Shown one piece after another: positions 1 to 8,736 of a stretch of DNA of 37,450 nucleotides (position 1 is its first letter; each line of letters starts with the position of its first letter). The DNA is from Anaerolineaceae bacterium (lineage in GTDB: Bacteria; Chloroflexota; Anaerolineae; Anaerolineales; Anaerolineaceae). Under the pieces are notes generated by a model. That model was given only the letters and a program-made list of their open reading frames with translations, was not told the origin of the DNA and made no database searches. Where the stretch lies: assembly GCA_017417055.1 (NCBI GenBank), contig JAFPZX010000036.1:1-37450 (forward strand), given 5' to 3'. The position numbers were made by a program, and so were the translations under genes.

Positions 1-330
1 GATCAACCTCAAATCCATCAAGCTTCATTTCCGATCGTGTCTTCCGGAAAAGCGTCCGCACCTTATTATCAATTATTTAGAGATATAATCAATAGCAGTG
101 AACTTCTTTAAATATTTCTATGGAAATTTGAAACAGACACATTGTCACTGTCTTTCAGGTCTGAATGTCAGATAGATTTTTTGAGATGAATGAGTTTCTT
201 TTTCCTTTATTCTTTCTGATATATAATAATTTCATCTGAGGTTAAACACATGCTTATTGCTTGTTTAACTTAAGCATCAGAAATTTTCTCTTGAATGGAA
301 AAAAGAGAAAAGATATGTGAACGGTGAAGT
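1..330. other. Leader / intergenic region with possible partial minus-strand coding end
   Basis: No convincing complete gene is visible. Bases 61 to 1 on the minus strand read without a stop from a GTG (about 20 codons, running off the window), so a divergent gene may begin here, but it lacks a clear ribosome binding site. Bases 241-277 contain two interleaved inverted repeats: 241-248 pairs with 262-269 (8 bp) and 250-256 pairs with 271-277 (7 bp). They lie about 55 bases upstream of the next start. A TATAAT-like string near 222-227 could be a -10 box, with no good -35 box. Confidence 0.4.
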
Positions 331-2397
331 ATGGGAACTATGCTTTTAAAAATGACAGCGGCTACAGCGCTGTATGTAGTAATGACGATTTTCATTTGGA
401 AATTACTGCAAAATAAAAAAATGACCGCCCCGATCATCATTTTAGTCGGAATCGCATATGGTATCGGGTCGGTTCTTTCTACACATTTTGCGGTGGACTA
501 TGAACATATGCTGCTGAATGTCCGCGATATCGGGCCTTTGGCCGCCGGGTTGTTCTTTCATCCCGTTTCCGGTGTAATTGCCGGATTGATTGGCGGTATC
601 GAACGGTATATTGCGGGAACGTATTGGGGAATCGGTTCTTTTACGCGCATCGCCTGCAGTGTTTCGACCTGCCTTGCCGGTTTCATTTCCGTATTTATGA
701 GCATATATATATTCAACAGAAAAAAACCGGGCCCGATATTTGCTTTCTTTATGGGCGCGGTGATGGAAGTTTTCCATATGTATGTCGTTCTCATAACACA
801 TCGTGATGATATGAAAATGGCATATTATGTTGTAAAAATATGCTCTTACCCGATGATTATCTTTACCGGGTTAGGATTAGGCATTATTTCTGTCGCGCTG
901 CAGATGATGAGCGGCGAATGGAAAAACCCGTTCACAAAAATCAAACAGGAAGATTATCATGTCGCGGACAGGTTTCAAAGCTGGATGTTCGGCGGCATCA
1001 TGATTGTTTTTGCTTTTAACTTTTTGATCACTTATGCGATCCAAAGCAATACAGCATATCAGAATGCCCGGGAGCTTTTGACTGATAAAGCTGAAAATAT
1101 CAAAAAGGCATATTCTAAAGTTGTGGATACCGGAAGCGGGATGGATACACTGTATTATTTCTGCAGCGGATCCAACTGTACCTTCGATATTATTAAGCCC
1201 AATGGCGTTATCCTTGAAGGGAATCACAGGAATTTCTCATTGAAAGATGATCAGATCAAATTGATTCAGCAGCAAAGGACAGATCACATATTCCGTGCGG
1301 TATTTTTCAATATAGATTCACTCTGTCGGACGGAAGAATTGAACGATGGGCTGTCGCTGTTGGTTCTGCTGCCGTACAGCGAGGTTTATTCAGACAGAGA
1401 TGTACAGCTATTGGAAACTGCTTACGCGGATATTCTTTTGATGGCTGTGATCTATGTTCTGATTTCTTTACTGGTTCAGCTGATTGTTGTGAATAACCTG
1501 AACCAGGTCAACAAATCTCTGGCGAAAATCACGAAAGGTGACCTTTCCGAAGTCGTTTCAGTTCGCAATTCCTCTGAGTTTGCTTCGTTGTCGGATGATA
1601 TCAATCAGACGGTAGATGTGCTGAAGGGGTATATTGCTGCTGCTGAAAAGCGTATTGAGCAGGAGCTGGAAAACGCCCGCTTGATCCAGGAATCCGCGCT
1701 GCCAAAGAATTTTCAATTTCCCCGCAAAGATTTTGAAATATATGCCACAATGGACCCGGCGAAGGAAGTCGGCGGTGATTTTTATGATTTCTTTATGATC
1801 GATCGGGATAAGCTGGCACTTGTTATCGCGGATGTCGCAGGAAAGGGCATTCCGGCCGCCTTATTTATGATGCGTTCCAAAACAGCGCTCAGAAGCTGTG
1901 CGGAAGAAGGTCAAAGTCCTGCGGAGATTTTTTCCCGTGTGAATGATATCCTTTGCGAAGGCAATGACGCGGAAATGTTCGTGACTGTTTGGATCGGTAT
2001 TATTGATCTGAAAACCGGTTTGATGCACTGTGCCAATGCCGGACATGAGTACCCAACAATCAAGCGCGCTGATGGTGCATTTGAATTACTGAAAGATAAA
2101 CATTCGCTTGCGCTGGCTGCCATGCCCGGTGTCCGCGCACGGGAATATGAGCTGCAAATGAACCCCGGCGACAGGCTGTTTGTCTATACGGATGGTATTC
2201 CGGAAGCGATCAATAAACAGGTTGAGCAGTATGGGACCGATCGGCTGCTTGCTGTTTTGAATTCCGAAAAGGATGAACGGATGGAAAAAATATTGCCGGA
2301 TGTCCGCGAAAATATCCTTGAATTTGCTGACGGAGCGGAACAGTTCGATGATATCACCATGCTTGGTTTTACTTATTTTGGTGAAAGAGCTGCGTGA
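331..2397 (+). CDS. LytS-type membrane sensor fused to SpoIIE/PP2C serine phosphatase
   Basis: Predicted membrane-bound phosphatase that dephosphorylates a protein target, often an anti-sigma antagonist, in partner-switching pathways. The N-terminal ~200 residues are hydrophobic and match the 5TM-5TMR_LYT region (RDIGPLAAGLFFHP, then IAGLIGGIERY). An extracytoplasmic stretch of about 120 residues follows, then a second membrane segment near 368-388 and a HAMP-like linker. The catalytic SpoIIE domain spans about 470-685 and shows the metal-binding motifs VGGDFYDFF, ADVAGKGIPAALF, NAGHE, YTDGIPEA and FDDITM. All key acidic residues are present, so it should be active. The start is uncertain: ATG 331 and ATG 340 are both possible and neither has a strong Shine-Dalgarno sequence. 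No anti-sigma factor or STAS partner lies nearby, so the target is unknown. Confidence 0.9.
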   Translation: MGTMLLKMTAATALYVVMTIFIWKLLQNKKMTAPIIILVGIAYGIGSVLSTHFAVDYEHMLLNVRDIGPLAAGLFFHPVSGVIAGLIGGIERYIAGTYWGIGSFTRIACSVSTCLAGFISVFMSIYIFNRKKPGPIFAFFMGAVMEVFHMYVVLITHRDDMKMAYYVVKICSYPMIIFTGLGLGIISVALQMMSGEWKNPFTKIKQEDYHVADRFQSWMFGGIMIVFAFNFLITYAIQSNTAYQNARELLTDKAENIKKAYSKVVDTGSGMDTLYYFCSGSNCTFDIIKPNGVILEGNHRNFSLKDDQIKLIQQQRTDHIFRAVFFNIDSLCRTEELNDGLSLLVLLPYSEVYSDRDVQLLETAYADILLMAVIYVLISLLVQLIVVNNLNQVNKSLAKITKGDLSEVVSVRNSSEFASLSDDINQTVDVLKGYIAAAEKRIEQELENARLIQESALPKNFQFPRKDFEIYATMDPAKEVGGDFYDFFMIDRDKLALVIADVAGKGIPAALFMMRSKTALRSCAEEGQSPAEIFSRVNDILCEGNDAEMFVTVWIGIIDLKTGLMHCANAGHEYPTIKRADGAFELLKDKHSLALAAMPGVRAREYELQMNPGDRLFVYTDGIPEAINKQVEQYGTDRLLAVLNSEKDERMEKILPDVRENILEFADGAEQFDDITMLGFTYFGERAA

Positions 2398-2503
2398 AAA
2401 AGCAGAAAAGTAAATAATTGTTCAAAACGGTATACATTGAGGATCGGCACCTTGCTGTCGCAAAAACAACGCAAGTGTGCCTGTTCTTATGTGTGTTATT
2501 TAA

Positions 2504-2595
2504 GGAATCACTGATTAATTGAGGTTCGGGGACGGTTCTCCCGAGGAACGAGGGGAACTGTCCTCATGCCTTTATCGGAATTAATCAGCGTTTCC
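2504..2595. repeat. 92-bp imperfect palindromic (REP/MITE-like) element
   Basis: Outer arms 2504-2520 and 2579-2595 are reverse complements at 15 of 17 positions. Inside, GGACGGTTC (2530-2538) faces GAACTGTCC (2555-2563) with one G-T pair. It lies between two convergent genes and could act as a bidirectional terminator or be a dispersed palindromic repeat. The rest of 2398-2714 has nothing recognisable apart from the heptamer array next to the following gene. Confidence 0.6.
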
Positions 2596-2680
2596 GTAAA
2601 AATTGGATGATTACGAATCATTTCGTAATAAATCATTTGTCGGAAGAAAATCGGCGGTTATATTCAGTTATGCTTTTCAC

Positions 2681-2720
2681 TGACACCTGCCACCTGACAC
2701 CTGAAACCTGATCCCTAATT
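2681..2720. repeat. Heptamer array E1 (CCTGANA units)
   Basis: Five units of 7 bp in strict phase from 2686 to 2720 (CCTGCCA, CCTGACA and relatives), all beginning CC. The last unit, CCTAATT, contains the TAG stop codon of the minus-strand thioredoxin gene (complement of 2715-2717). It has the same word type as arrays E2 and E4. Confidence 0.75.
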
Positions 2721-3419
2721 ATTGTTCTTCAGATATTTGCTCATGTGTGCGTCATAAATTGCCGGGGAAGCGCCGATGATGGGTGCACCGATGATTTTCC
2801 CTTCTTTATCGATAAAATAGGTAACGGGGAAAAACTGTGTCGGCAGCTGTCTGTATATGTCATCGTTCGGTAAAATAGTCAGGATGGTAAGACCTAAATC
2901 TTCGAGAATTTCTTTTGCTTCCTGTATCTGGTCTTCTTCAATCGCGTCATAGACAAGACTGATGACCTGACCGCCTTTTGGTTTGTATTCCCGGTTGAGC
3001 CTGGCCAGTTCCGGCATTTCACTGATGCAGGCAGAACAGGTCACAGACCACAGGTTGAGCATGGTTACACTGCTTTGATTGAAGATTTCAGAACTGAAAA
3101 CCGGAATCCCGTTCAGGTCTGTTGTTCTGAAATGAATCAGATCTCCTGTTTTCGCCGGTCCAGATAAAGATAATTGATTCGGATAGATGAAAGTAGAATC
3201 GCAGCCTACCTCACTGTCGCAAATCTGCACGCCGTTCTCGTCCTGTTCTGCAAGAGACTGGAGCAGAAACACATTGACATCATCAAGCGCGGGGACATCT
3301 GCTGAGATGCTGCTTTTCCCGTCGGATCCGATGGTAGGCTGAGCCATCTGTGCATTTGCTTTGCAGACACTCAGAAAAAAAATCAGAATTGTAAAAAGGT
3401 TTCTTGCGGTGGTGCTCAT
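2715..3419 (-). CDS. TlpA/ResA-like thioredoxin-fold protein, exported
   Basis: Predicted extracytoplasmic thiol-disulfide oxidoreductase. Residues 1-24 form a signal peptide (hydrophobic core then KANAQ). The thioredoxin fold begins around residue 85 and carries the redox motif C128-S-A-C131 in LWSVTCSACISEMPEL, typical of AhpC/TSA-redoxin TlpA proteins. A later TQFFPVTYFIDKEGKI supplies the cis-Pro strand. Two extra cysteines (67 and 73) in the N-terminal region could form a disulfide. The length of 234 residues is ordinary. There is no cytochrome maturation gene nearby, so the substrate is unknown. The start follows a strong -10 box by only 8 bases and has an in-frame stop just upstream, so the message may be leaderless. 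The stop codon lies inside a heptamer repeat. Confidence 0.85.
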   Translation of the reverse strand: MSTTARNLFTILIFFLSVCKANAQMAQPTIGSDGKSSISADVPALDDVNVFLLQSLAEQDENGVQICDSEVGCDSTFIYPNQLSLSGPAKTGDLIHFRTTDLNGIPVFSSEIFNQSSVTMLNLWSVTCSACISEMPELARLNREYKPKGGQVISLVYDAIEEDQIQEAKEILEDLGLTILTILPNDDIYRQLPTQFFPVTYFIDKEGKIIGAPIIGASPAIYDAHMSKYLKNNN

Positions 3420-3427
3420 TTGCTATC

Positions 3428-3455
3428 ATTATACACAACAATTGCTGATTGTCAC
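3428..3455 (-). promoter_or_regulatory. Sigma-70 type promoter of the TlpA-like gene
   Basis: On the minus strand GTGACA (3455-3450) and a perfect TATAAT (3433-3428) are separated by 16 bp. Transcription would begin near 3421, two bases before the ATG at 3419. Confidence 0.6.
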
Positions 3456-3568
3456 ACATTTATCGTAAAATAATAGGTGTGGTGTTCTTTTAATGGTTAC
3501 GATTTATGCGTCTTACGGCGGGGTCGGACCTTCAGGGCTATCCCCATCATCTTCAGGATTATAGATTA

Positions 3569-5389
3569 ATGAGAAATATTCAGAAACTATATAACTGTTC
3601 TTTTATAAAATTGTTAACTTATTTTTTCTGTCTGTTATTTTTGCTTACTTTTTCGGGGTGTTCCTTCGGGCAGGAGCCTTATTTTACGGATGGTACGCAA
3701 TTATCTGCTTATCTGGATTCGAATAAATCCGGACAAAATCAGTTTGAATTTACCTGCAGCGCTGATTTTTATGAAAAATTAAAAGCAGACGATTTTTTCG
3801 AACTTTATCATGTGATCGTCAGAGGTGGAATTGATTATGCTCAGGTGATGATTTCGTATAATGATTTTCGACATTTTATACAAATCAGCAATGCAGCTCC
3901 TTCTTCCTATCCCTGGGCGGACTGTGCTGATCTGGATGATGTCCGTCAGGCTGCATTGGATCTGGCGCGGAATCAGAATGGTTTTATCCTGTTGTGCCCG
4001 TGGAACCTGACAGACAATTTGTCGGAAGGAAATACGTTTCATCGTGTGCTGATCCGGAGCGGAATCGAATCGTATCGCGTTTCTTTCAGCGTTGATGCAG
4101 GAATCATCCGTGTAAGCGGGATCAATTATCTGGAAGTTCCTTATGCGGTGGTACAGGATTATGCACAGTTCGCTTCCGCTGCGGCTGGTTTTGAGACAAT
4201 GGGGATCAACGATTTTTATATTGTCTTTGATGCTGATCTTTTTGAAAGGATCACAAATGATCCGCAGCAATACACAATTATGGTTGGATCAAGCCGGTTG
4301 GGCAGTTACCGCAGTGCGGTTGATCCGGTAAGCCTTACCATTCGGTTTTCTTCTGTTGAATTTACGGATGCTCCACGGGAAATCTGCCGCACTGTTGCGG
4401 ATGTTCCGGAAGCGATAAAACGAATGGGTGCAGCGGGAATCCGTGATTTCGAGCTGATTTTCCCGGACACACAGGTTTTTGATGCGCTGTACAGGAACGA
4501 TTTTGAGCTGCTGCTGACATTGGAAGCACGAGCCGGCATGAGCGACGGAAAAATTTCCTACAGCACCTCTTCCGACCGGATCATTTTCAGTGACGCGGTT
4601 ATCACAGCCGATGCTGTGATGCTGGCTTCTCTTTCAGATGCAATTACGTATGTGGATGCTCAAATGGCTGCCGGTGAAAATGATATCCATTTGTTTTGCA
4701 CGGAAGAATTGTTTTATGCTTTGATGGGCGACTTGATCGATTTTGCTGTTGTCCACAATGGCATGAACCGGATATATGATCTGATTGCTCATAATGGGAT
4801 TTTCAAATATGATCTTTCCTCGGTTCGTGCCTCTCATGTTATCAATATCCATATCAATCAGCGTTATCCGGGAACTGCGGTCATGCAGGCTGTCAGAACG
4901 GGGAACAGCTCCGGTCTGAATGCAAGAGAGCATGAACTGTGGAATGTGGCTGCTGCCACCGCCTCAGGATTGCAGCGGGAGGATCCGCTTACTACTGCCC
5001 GTGCTATCCATGATTGGCTTTGTGAACATGTGGTTTATATAGATGAAGAGTTTTCGGAAGAAGATGACAATGCCATTGGCGCGGTTCTGAACGGCCGGGC
5101 TAATTGCGATGGGTATTCGGATGCGTTTTATCTGCTTGGGAGCCTTGCCGGGTTGAACATACGCTATCAGCATGGGGACAGTTATTATAAAGATCCGGAA
5201 CAGCTTTCCTCTGCTTCTACGCATTTGTGGAACCTGCTGGAGATCAATGGAGAATGGCATATGGTGGATGTCACCTGGGATGATCAATCCTGGGGTATAA
5301 CCTATGAGTTCTTCAATATCGGCCGCGCTGCAGCACGTGAAAAGTACTTCTGGAACGAAGATATGACTGTTCCTATCGCAGAAAATTAG
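3569..5389 (+). CDS. Transglutaminase-like lipoprotein with tandem N-terminal repeats
   Basis: Predicted secreted lipoprotein with a papain-like transglutaminase core at the C terminus. From ATG 3569 a signal peptide ends in the lipobox LTFSGC; the upstream ATG at 3506 would add 21 unlikely residues. The C-terminal domain has the triad C513 (RANCDGYSD), H552 (THLWNL) and D567 (HMVDVTWDD). A region LTTARAIHDWLCEHVVYID precedes it, as usual for the family. Residues from about 30 to 440 hold roughly five diverged copies of a unit of about 85-95 residues, with a pattern like DFxLxFxxxLFxxL followed by GIxxYxxxYS. These may form a surface or binding module. Function could be protease, cross-linking or peptidoglycan-associated; the substrate is unknown. 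It is a single gene, followed by a hairpin element. Confidence 0.82.
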   Translation: MRNIQKLYNCSFIKLLTYFFCLLFLLTFSGCSFGQEPYFTDGTQLSAYLDSNKSGQNQFEFTCSADFYEKLKADDFFELYHVIVRGGIDYAQVMISYNDFRHFIQISNAAPSSYPWADCADLDDVRQAALDLARNQNGFILLCPWNLTDNLSEGNTFHRVLIRSGIESYRVSFSVDAGIIRVSGINYLEVPYAVVQDYAQFASAAAGFETMGINDFYIVFDADLFERITNDPQQYTIMVGSSRLGSYRSAVDPVSLTIRFSSVEFTDAPREICRTVADVPEAIKRMGAAGIRDFELIFPDTQVFDALYRNDFELLLTLEARAGMSDGKISYSTSSDRIIFSDAVITADAVMLASLSDAITYVDAQMAAGENDIHLFCTEELFYALMGDLIDFAVVHNGMNRIYDLIAHNGIFKYDLSSVRASHVINIHINQRYPGTAVMQAVRTGNSSGLNAREHELWNVAAATASGLQREDPLTTARAIHDWLCEHVVYIDEEFSEEDDNAIGAVLNGRANCDGYSDAFYLLGSLAGLNIRYQHGDSYYKDPEQLSSASTHLWNLLEINGEWHMVDVTWDDQSWGITYEFFNIGRAAAREKYFWNEDMTVPIAEN

Positions 5390-5400
5390 GTTACTGTTCA

Positions 5401-5475
5401 CGGAATATCCACGGGACAGGCCTTTGGGCCTGTCCCACTGTGAAGTATATAGAGACAATTTTATAGAAATATTGG
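5401..5475 (+). repeat. Dispersed hairpin element copy A (terminator-like)
   Basis: A perfect 10-bp stem, GGGACAGGCC (5413-5422) with GGCCTGTCCC (5427-5436), is followed by conserved flank ACTGTGAAG and TTTTATAG. The same element with the same spacing is found at 30501-30575. Both copies lie 24-30 bp after a + strand stop codon, which fits a terminator or an mRNA 3' end. Confidence 0.7.
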
Positions 5476-5533
5476 TTACCCCTTAAAAAGTGACAAAATT
5501 AGCGGCTGATTTTCAGTAACCGCTAAGTGAGAC

Positions 5534-5562
5534 TTGTTTTTTCCTATTTATTGCGATAAAAT
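5534..5562 (+). promoter_or_regulatory. Promoter of the PD-(D/E)XK nuclease gene
   Basis: TTGTTT (5534-5539) and TAAAAT (5557-5562) are separated by 17 bp. The expected start of transcription coincides with the ATG at 5569, and there is no Shine-Dalgarno sequence, so the mRNA is probably leaderless. Confidence 0.5.
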
Positions 5563-5568
5563 ATATTC

Positions 5569-6558
5569 ATGGATAAGAAAAAGTTGCTGACTTATCAATA
5601 TGATGCAAGTGTGAAAAAGATTCTGGCAAATAAAAAGATTCTTGCCTGGATCTTGAAAGAGTGTGTCTCTGAATTTAAAGATATTCCGGTGGATTATATT
5701 GCAAAGCGTTGTATTGGGAAAACTGAAATTTCTATAACAGCAGTTGACCAGGATGAAGAGGATCAAAAAGAAGATCATAATGAAAAAATAGTTGGGTTGA
5801 ATACTGAAGATAATTCTGAAAGAGAAGGTAAAATCTTTTATGATATCCGATTTAACGCTGCCGTACCCGGTGATAATCAGCTAATTCATTTGATCATCAA
5901 TATAGAAGCTCAGAAAGATGGCAATCCGGGATATCCGTTAATTAAGCGCGCTGTTTATTATGCCAGCCGTCTGATTTCTGCCCAAAAGCATACTGTTTTT
6001 ACGAAAAGCGATTATGGGAAAATTCGGAAGGTATATTCAATCTGGATCGAGATGAATGTTCCGGATGAAAAAGCAAACACGGTAACAGAATATTACATTT
6101 GCGAAAAAAATGTTATAGGTAATGTACATGAAAAACATGAAAGCTATGACCTGATCAATGTGATCATGATTGGTCTTGGAAAAGAAGACAGTATCATAGA
6201 AAAATCTATTTTGCGGCTTCTAAATGTGATGTTTTCAAAAACTGTGGATAAAAAGAAGGTCAATAAAGTTTTAATTGATGAATTCGGGATCTCACCACGT
6301 GGGTTTCTGGGAAAGGAGATCAATACTATGTGTAATCTTGGCGAAGGATTATACGAAAGCGCGTATCAGGAAGCGTATCAAACAGCTTCTGAGAAAATAT
6401 CTGATGAAACACAGACAAAAACCTGGGTTGAGTCAGCAATAAATGTTATGAATGTTTTCAATGTTGATGCACAGCAGGCTGTTGATGCACTGAAAATTCC
6501 GCAGGAAAAGCGGCAAACAGTTCTGACTCAGATCGAGGCTGCTTTAGCTCCGGTATAG
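5569..6558 (+). CDS. PD-(D/E)XK nuclease family transposase (Rpn-like)
   Basis: Resembles the abundant Rpn/'PD-(D/E)XK nuclease family transposase' proteins of gut and rumen anaerobes. Homologues of this group open with an LLT-QYDASVKKIL motif. The nuclease core appears as D92 in FYDIRF, then E113-A-Q115 in NIEAQKDGNPGYPL, followed by RAVYYASRLISAQ. Residues 60-88 are acidic and variable. The C-terminal third is helical (EAYQTASEKISDETQTK). Rpn proteins promote recA-independent recombination; some may act in phage defence. No terminal inverted repeats are visible, so it is probably not a mobile unit by itself. It is flanked by its own promoter and a terminator. Confidence 0.8.
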   Translation: MDKKKLLTYQYDASVKKILANKKILAWILKECVSEFKDIPVDYIAKRCIGKTEISITAVDQDEEDQKEDHNEKIVGLNTEDNSEREGKIFYDIRFNAAVPGDNQLIHLIINIEAQKDGNPGYPLIKRAVYYASRLISAQKHTVFTKSDYGKIRKVYSIWIEMNVPDEKANTVTEYYICEKNVIGNVHEKHESYDLINVIMIGLGKEDSIIEKSILRLLNVMFSKTVDKKKVNKVLIDEFGISPRGFLGKEINTMCNLGEGLYESAYQEAYQTASEKISDETQTKTWVESAINVMNVFNVDAQQAVDALKIPQEKRQTVLTQIEAALAPV

Positions 6559-6626
6559 GTAATTCCCTTTTCGGAGTTTGCGCATCTGTCTTCATGTGCT
6601 CTAAAAGTTTTTTTATAATAAGCAAT

Positions 6627-6658
6627 GCACCAAATTTCAGCTTTTGGTGCTTTTTTTT
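6627..6658 (+). terminator. Rho-independent terminator
   Basis: Stem GCACCAAA (6627-6634) with TTTGGTGC (6643-6650), followed by eight T. It ends the nuclease gene, 68 bp after its stop. Confidence 0.85.
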
Positions 6659-6736
6659 ATTTATAGATGATTTGTGATGTTCTGTATCAATTCAGTCGTT
6701 TTTATAGACTTTTTGGAGCGGTCTTTTCGAATAAAG

Positions 6737-6765
6737 TTGCTAATTTTTGTCGAAAATGCTATAAT
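6737..6765 (+). promoter_or_regulatory. Promoter of the liv operon
   Basis: TTGCTA (6737-6742), a 17-bp spacer, then TATAAT (6760-6765) preceded by an extended -10 TGC. The predicted leader is about 32 bases and includes AAGGAGG at 6788-6794. Confidence 0.7.
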
Positions 6766-6803
6766 CCATTTCACTTCAAATTCATGTAAGGAGGACCGCC
6801 ATC

Positions 6804-7667
6804 TTGGAAATTTTCTTGCAGGCTTGTGTCAACGGTCTGTTGATGGGTGGTTTCTATTCCCTGATGGGAATGGGACAGAACGTTATTTTCGGCGTGATGA
6901 AGATCGTAAACTTCTGTCATGGCGAAATGCTGATGGTAGGGATGTACCTGACCTATGTTCTTTCCACCACCTTTAAACTGGACCCGTATGTATGTGTGCC
7001 ATTGGTCGCCATTATCATGTTTTTCCTCGGAGCACTGATCCAGCATACGCTCATCACCCCCTCTCTGGGAACGAAGAGCTTCACCAATCTGCTGTTTCTC
7101 ACGGTCGGGCTTGGACTGCTGCTTTCCAATGGAGCGTTGGTGCTGTTCGGTTCTGAATACCGGACCATTCCGACTTCCTATCAGCAGACCTTTATTTCGC
7201 TTGGCCCTGTCAACATCGCGCTTCCACGTTTAATCAGTTTCTGTGTGCTGATTGTGATCACGATTGTGCTTTTCGCTTTTCTGAAATACACGACGACCGG
7301 TAAACAGATCCGTGCGGTTTCCCAGAATCCTGTCGGAGCTGAGGTGGTCGGTATCAATACCAAGCGCATTTATATCCTGACTTATGGAATCGGTACCGCG
7401 CTTGCCGGAATCGCAGGAGCCCTTCTGACCGGGTTTTACACCATTTTTCCGACTGCGGGTGCCAGTTTCGGTTTCCGGGCGTTGATCGTGGTGGTGGTTG
7501 GCGGACTCGGATCGATTCCCGGTGCCTTTTTTGCAGGAATATTCCTTGGCTTGTTGGAAACGATGGTTGCTCTGTTTGTCAGCCCTTCATACAGTGATCT
7601 GATCGTGTTCATCACTTTTATTGTGATTCTGGTCGTCCGTCAGCTCATTATCCTCAGGAGGAAGTAA
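6804..7667 (+). CDS. livH: Branched-chain amino-acid type ABC permease LivH
   Basis: Inner-membrane permease of a hydrophobic amino-acid ABC importer. It starts at TTG 6804, placed 9 bp after a strong AAGGAGG; no ATG fits better. The protein (287 residues) begins MEIFLQACVNGLLMGGFYSLMGMG and includes the family's VNFCHGEMLMVGMY region. Further features are the cytoplasmic coupling segment (RAVSQNPVGAEVVGINTKRIYI) and the terminal VVGGLGSIPGAFFAGIFLGLLE. About eight membrane helices are apparent. It is the first gene of livHMGFK, two bases before livM. Substrate specificity cannot be read from the permease; Leu/Ile/Val, other amino acids, urea or short amides are all transported by relatives. 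Confidence 0.93.
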   Translation: MEIFLQACVNGLLMGGFYSLMGMGQNVIFGVMKIVNFCHGEMLMVGMYLTYVLSTTFKLDPYVCVPLVAIIMFFLGALIQHTLITPSLGTKSFTNLLFLTVGLGLLLSNGALVLFGSEYRTIPTSYQQTFISLGPVNIALPRLISFCVLIVITIVLFAFLKYTTTGKQIRAVSQNPVGAEVVGINTKRIYILTYGIGTALAGIAGALLTGFYTIFPTAGASFGFRALIVVVVGGLGSIPGAFFAGIFLGLLETMVALFVSPSYSDLIVFITFIVILVVRQLIILRRK

Positions 7668-7669
7668 CG

Positions 7670-8734
7670 ATGAATGAAAAAGTGAAAGCAGTCCGCAATT
7701 ATCATCGGAATCTGACCTTCGTACTGGGGCTGATTCTGCTCATATTTTTATTGATTCCTGTATTTGTAAAGTCTCCTTACATTCTGAACATTTTTATTCT
7801 GGTTTTTTACATGTCAACCTTGTCTATGGCGTGGAACCTGTTGGGCGGGATGACCGGACAGAACTCATTAGGGCATGCGGCTTATATGGGACTTGGTGCT
7901 TATGTTTCCTGTATGCTCATCACAAAAGCGCATTTCAATCCCTGGCTCTCCGCGTTGTTGTGCATGGTTGTTGTCGGTCTGGTAGCTGGTGTTATCTTTT
8001 TCCCGTGCTTTATCCTGCGTGGCCCATATTTCACGCTGGTTTCGATTGCATTTGGGGAAGCGCTGAGACAATTCATTATCAACTCGACTTTCTTTGGCAG
8101 GGCGAGCGGTATCGGTTTGCCGTTTAAGAAAGGAGATTCATTCCTTGATGTCCGCTTTGCCAGCAAAGTGCCCTATTACTATATTGGTTTTGTCATGCTG
8201 ATCCTCGTTTATCTTTTCATGAAAAAAATCGAACGCTCCCGCATGGGATATGCGCTGCGTACGATCCGTGAAGATGAGGATGCCGCAGCAGCAATCGGTA
8301 TTAATCCGATCCGTTATAAAGTTATGGCAGTCGTTGTTTCCGCGATGGTAGCGGCGTTGGTCGGTTTCTTCTACGCCAGTTATACGCGTTATATCGATCC
8401 GGAATTGATGGTGCAGGCAAAATCAACGGAATCGGTTCTGCCCGCTGTTGTCGGTGGTGCTGCTTATGTTGAAGGACCGCTGGTCGGCGGTTTGATCATG
8501 ATCCCGCTTTCCGAATTCCTGCGTGCGAAATACAGCGCCATTCTGCCGGGTATCAACATGCTGCTCTATGCTATTGCTCTGCTCGCGGTTATTCGCTTCC
8601 GTCCGACCGGTATTCTGGGTTGGTACATGAACAGTAAGGCAAAAACTTTTGTCGATACCAAAATTCTCAGAAAACCGCCTGTAGAAGTATTCGAAGCTGT
8701 TGAGATGGAACGTAACAGCAGAAAGGGGGCTTGA
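7670..8734 (+). CDS. livM: Branched-chain amino-acid type ABC permease LivM
   Basis: Second permease of the importer, 354 residues with about ten membrane helices. It contains the family hallmarks NLLGGMTGQNSLGHAAYMGLGAY, RGPYFTLVSIAFGEALR and the coupling loop SRMGYALRTIREDEDAAAAIGI. The loop VLPAVVGGAAYVEGPLVGG is also present. AGGAGG at 7656-7661 precedes the ATG. The C-terminal ~40 residues are charged and cytoplasmic. Its TGA overlaps the region where livG begins, so translation is probably coupled. Confidence 0.93.
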   Translation: MNEKVKAVRNYHRNLTFVLGLILLIFLLIPVFVKSPYILNIFILVFYMSTLSMAWNLLGGMTGQNSLGHAAYMGLGAYVSCMLITKAHFNPWLSALLCMVVVGLVAGVIFFPCFILRGPYFTLVSIAFGEALRQFIINSTFFGRASGIGLPFKKGDSFLDVRFASKVPYYYIGFVMLILVYLFMKKIERSRMGYALRTIREDEDAAAAIGINPIRYKVMAVVVSAMVAALVGFFYASYTRYIDPELMVQAKSTESVLPAVVGGAAYVEGPLVGGLIMIPLSEFLRAKYSAILPGINMLLYAIALLAVIRFRPTGILGWYMNSKAKTFVDTKILRKPPVEVFEAVEMERNSRKGA

Positions 8735-8736
8735 TT

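Noticed and set aside
241-277. Classical H-type pseudoknot in the phosphatase leader
   Set aside because: The connecting loop at 270 is a single base, too short to cross a 7-8 bp stem, so only alternative hairpins or DNA palindromes are realistic.
5569-6558. Complete insertion sequence around the PD-(D/E)XK nuclease
   Set aside because: No terminal inverted repeats or target duplications were seen around it. The hairpins on each side are a repeat element and a terminator.
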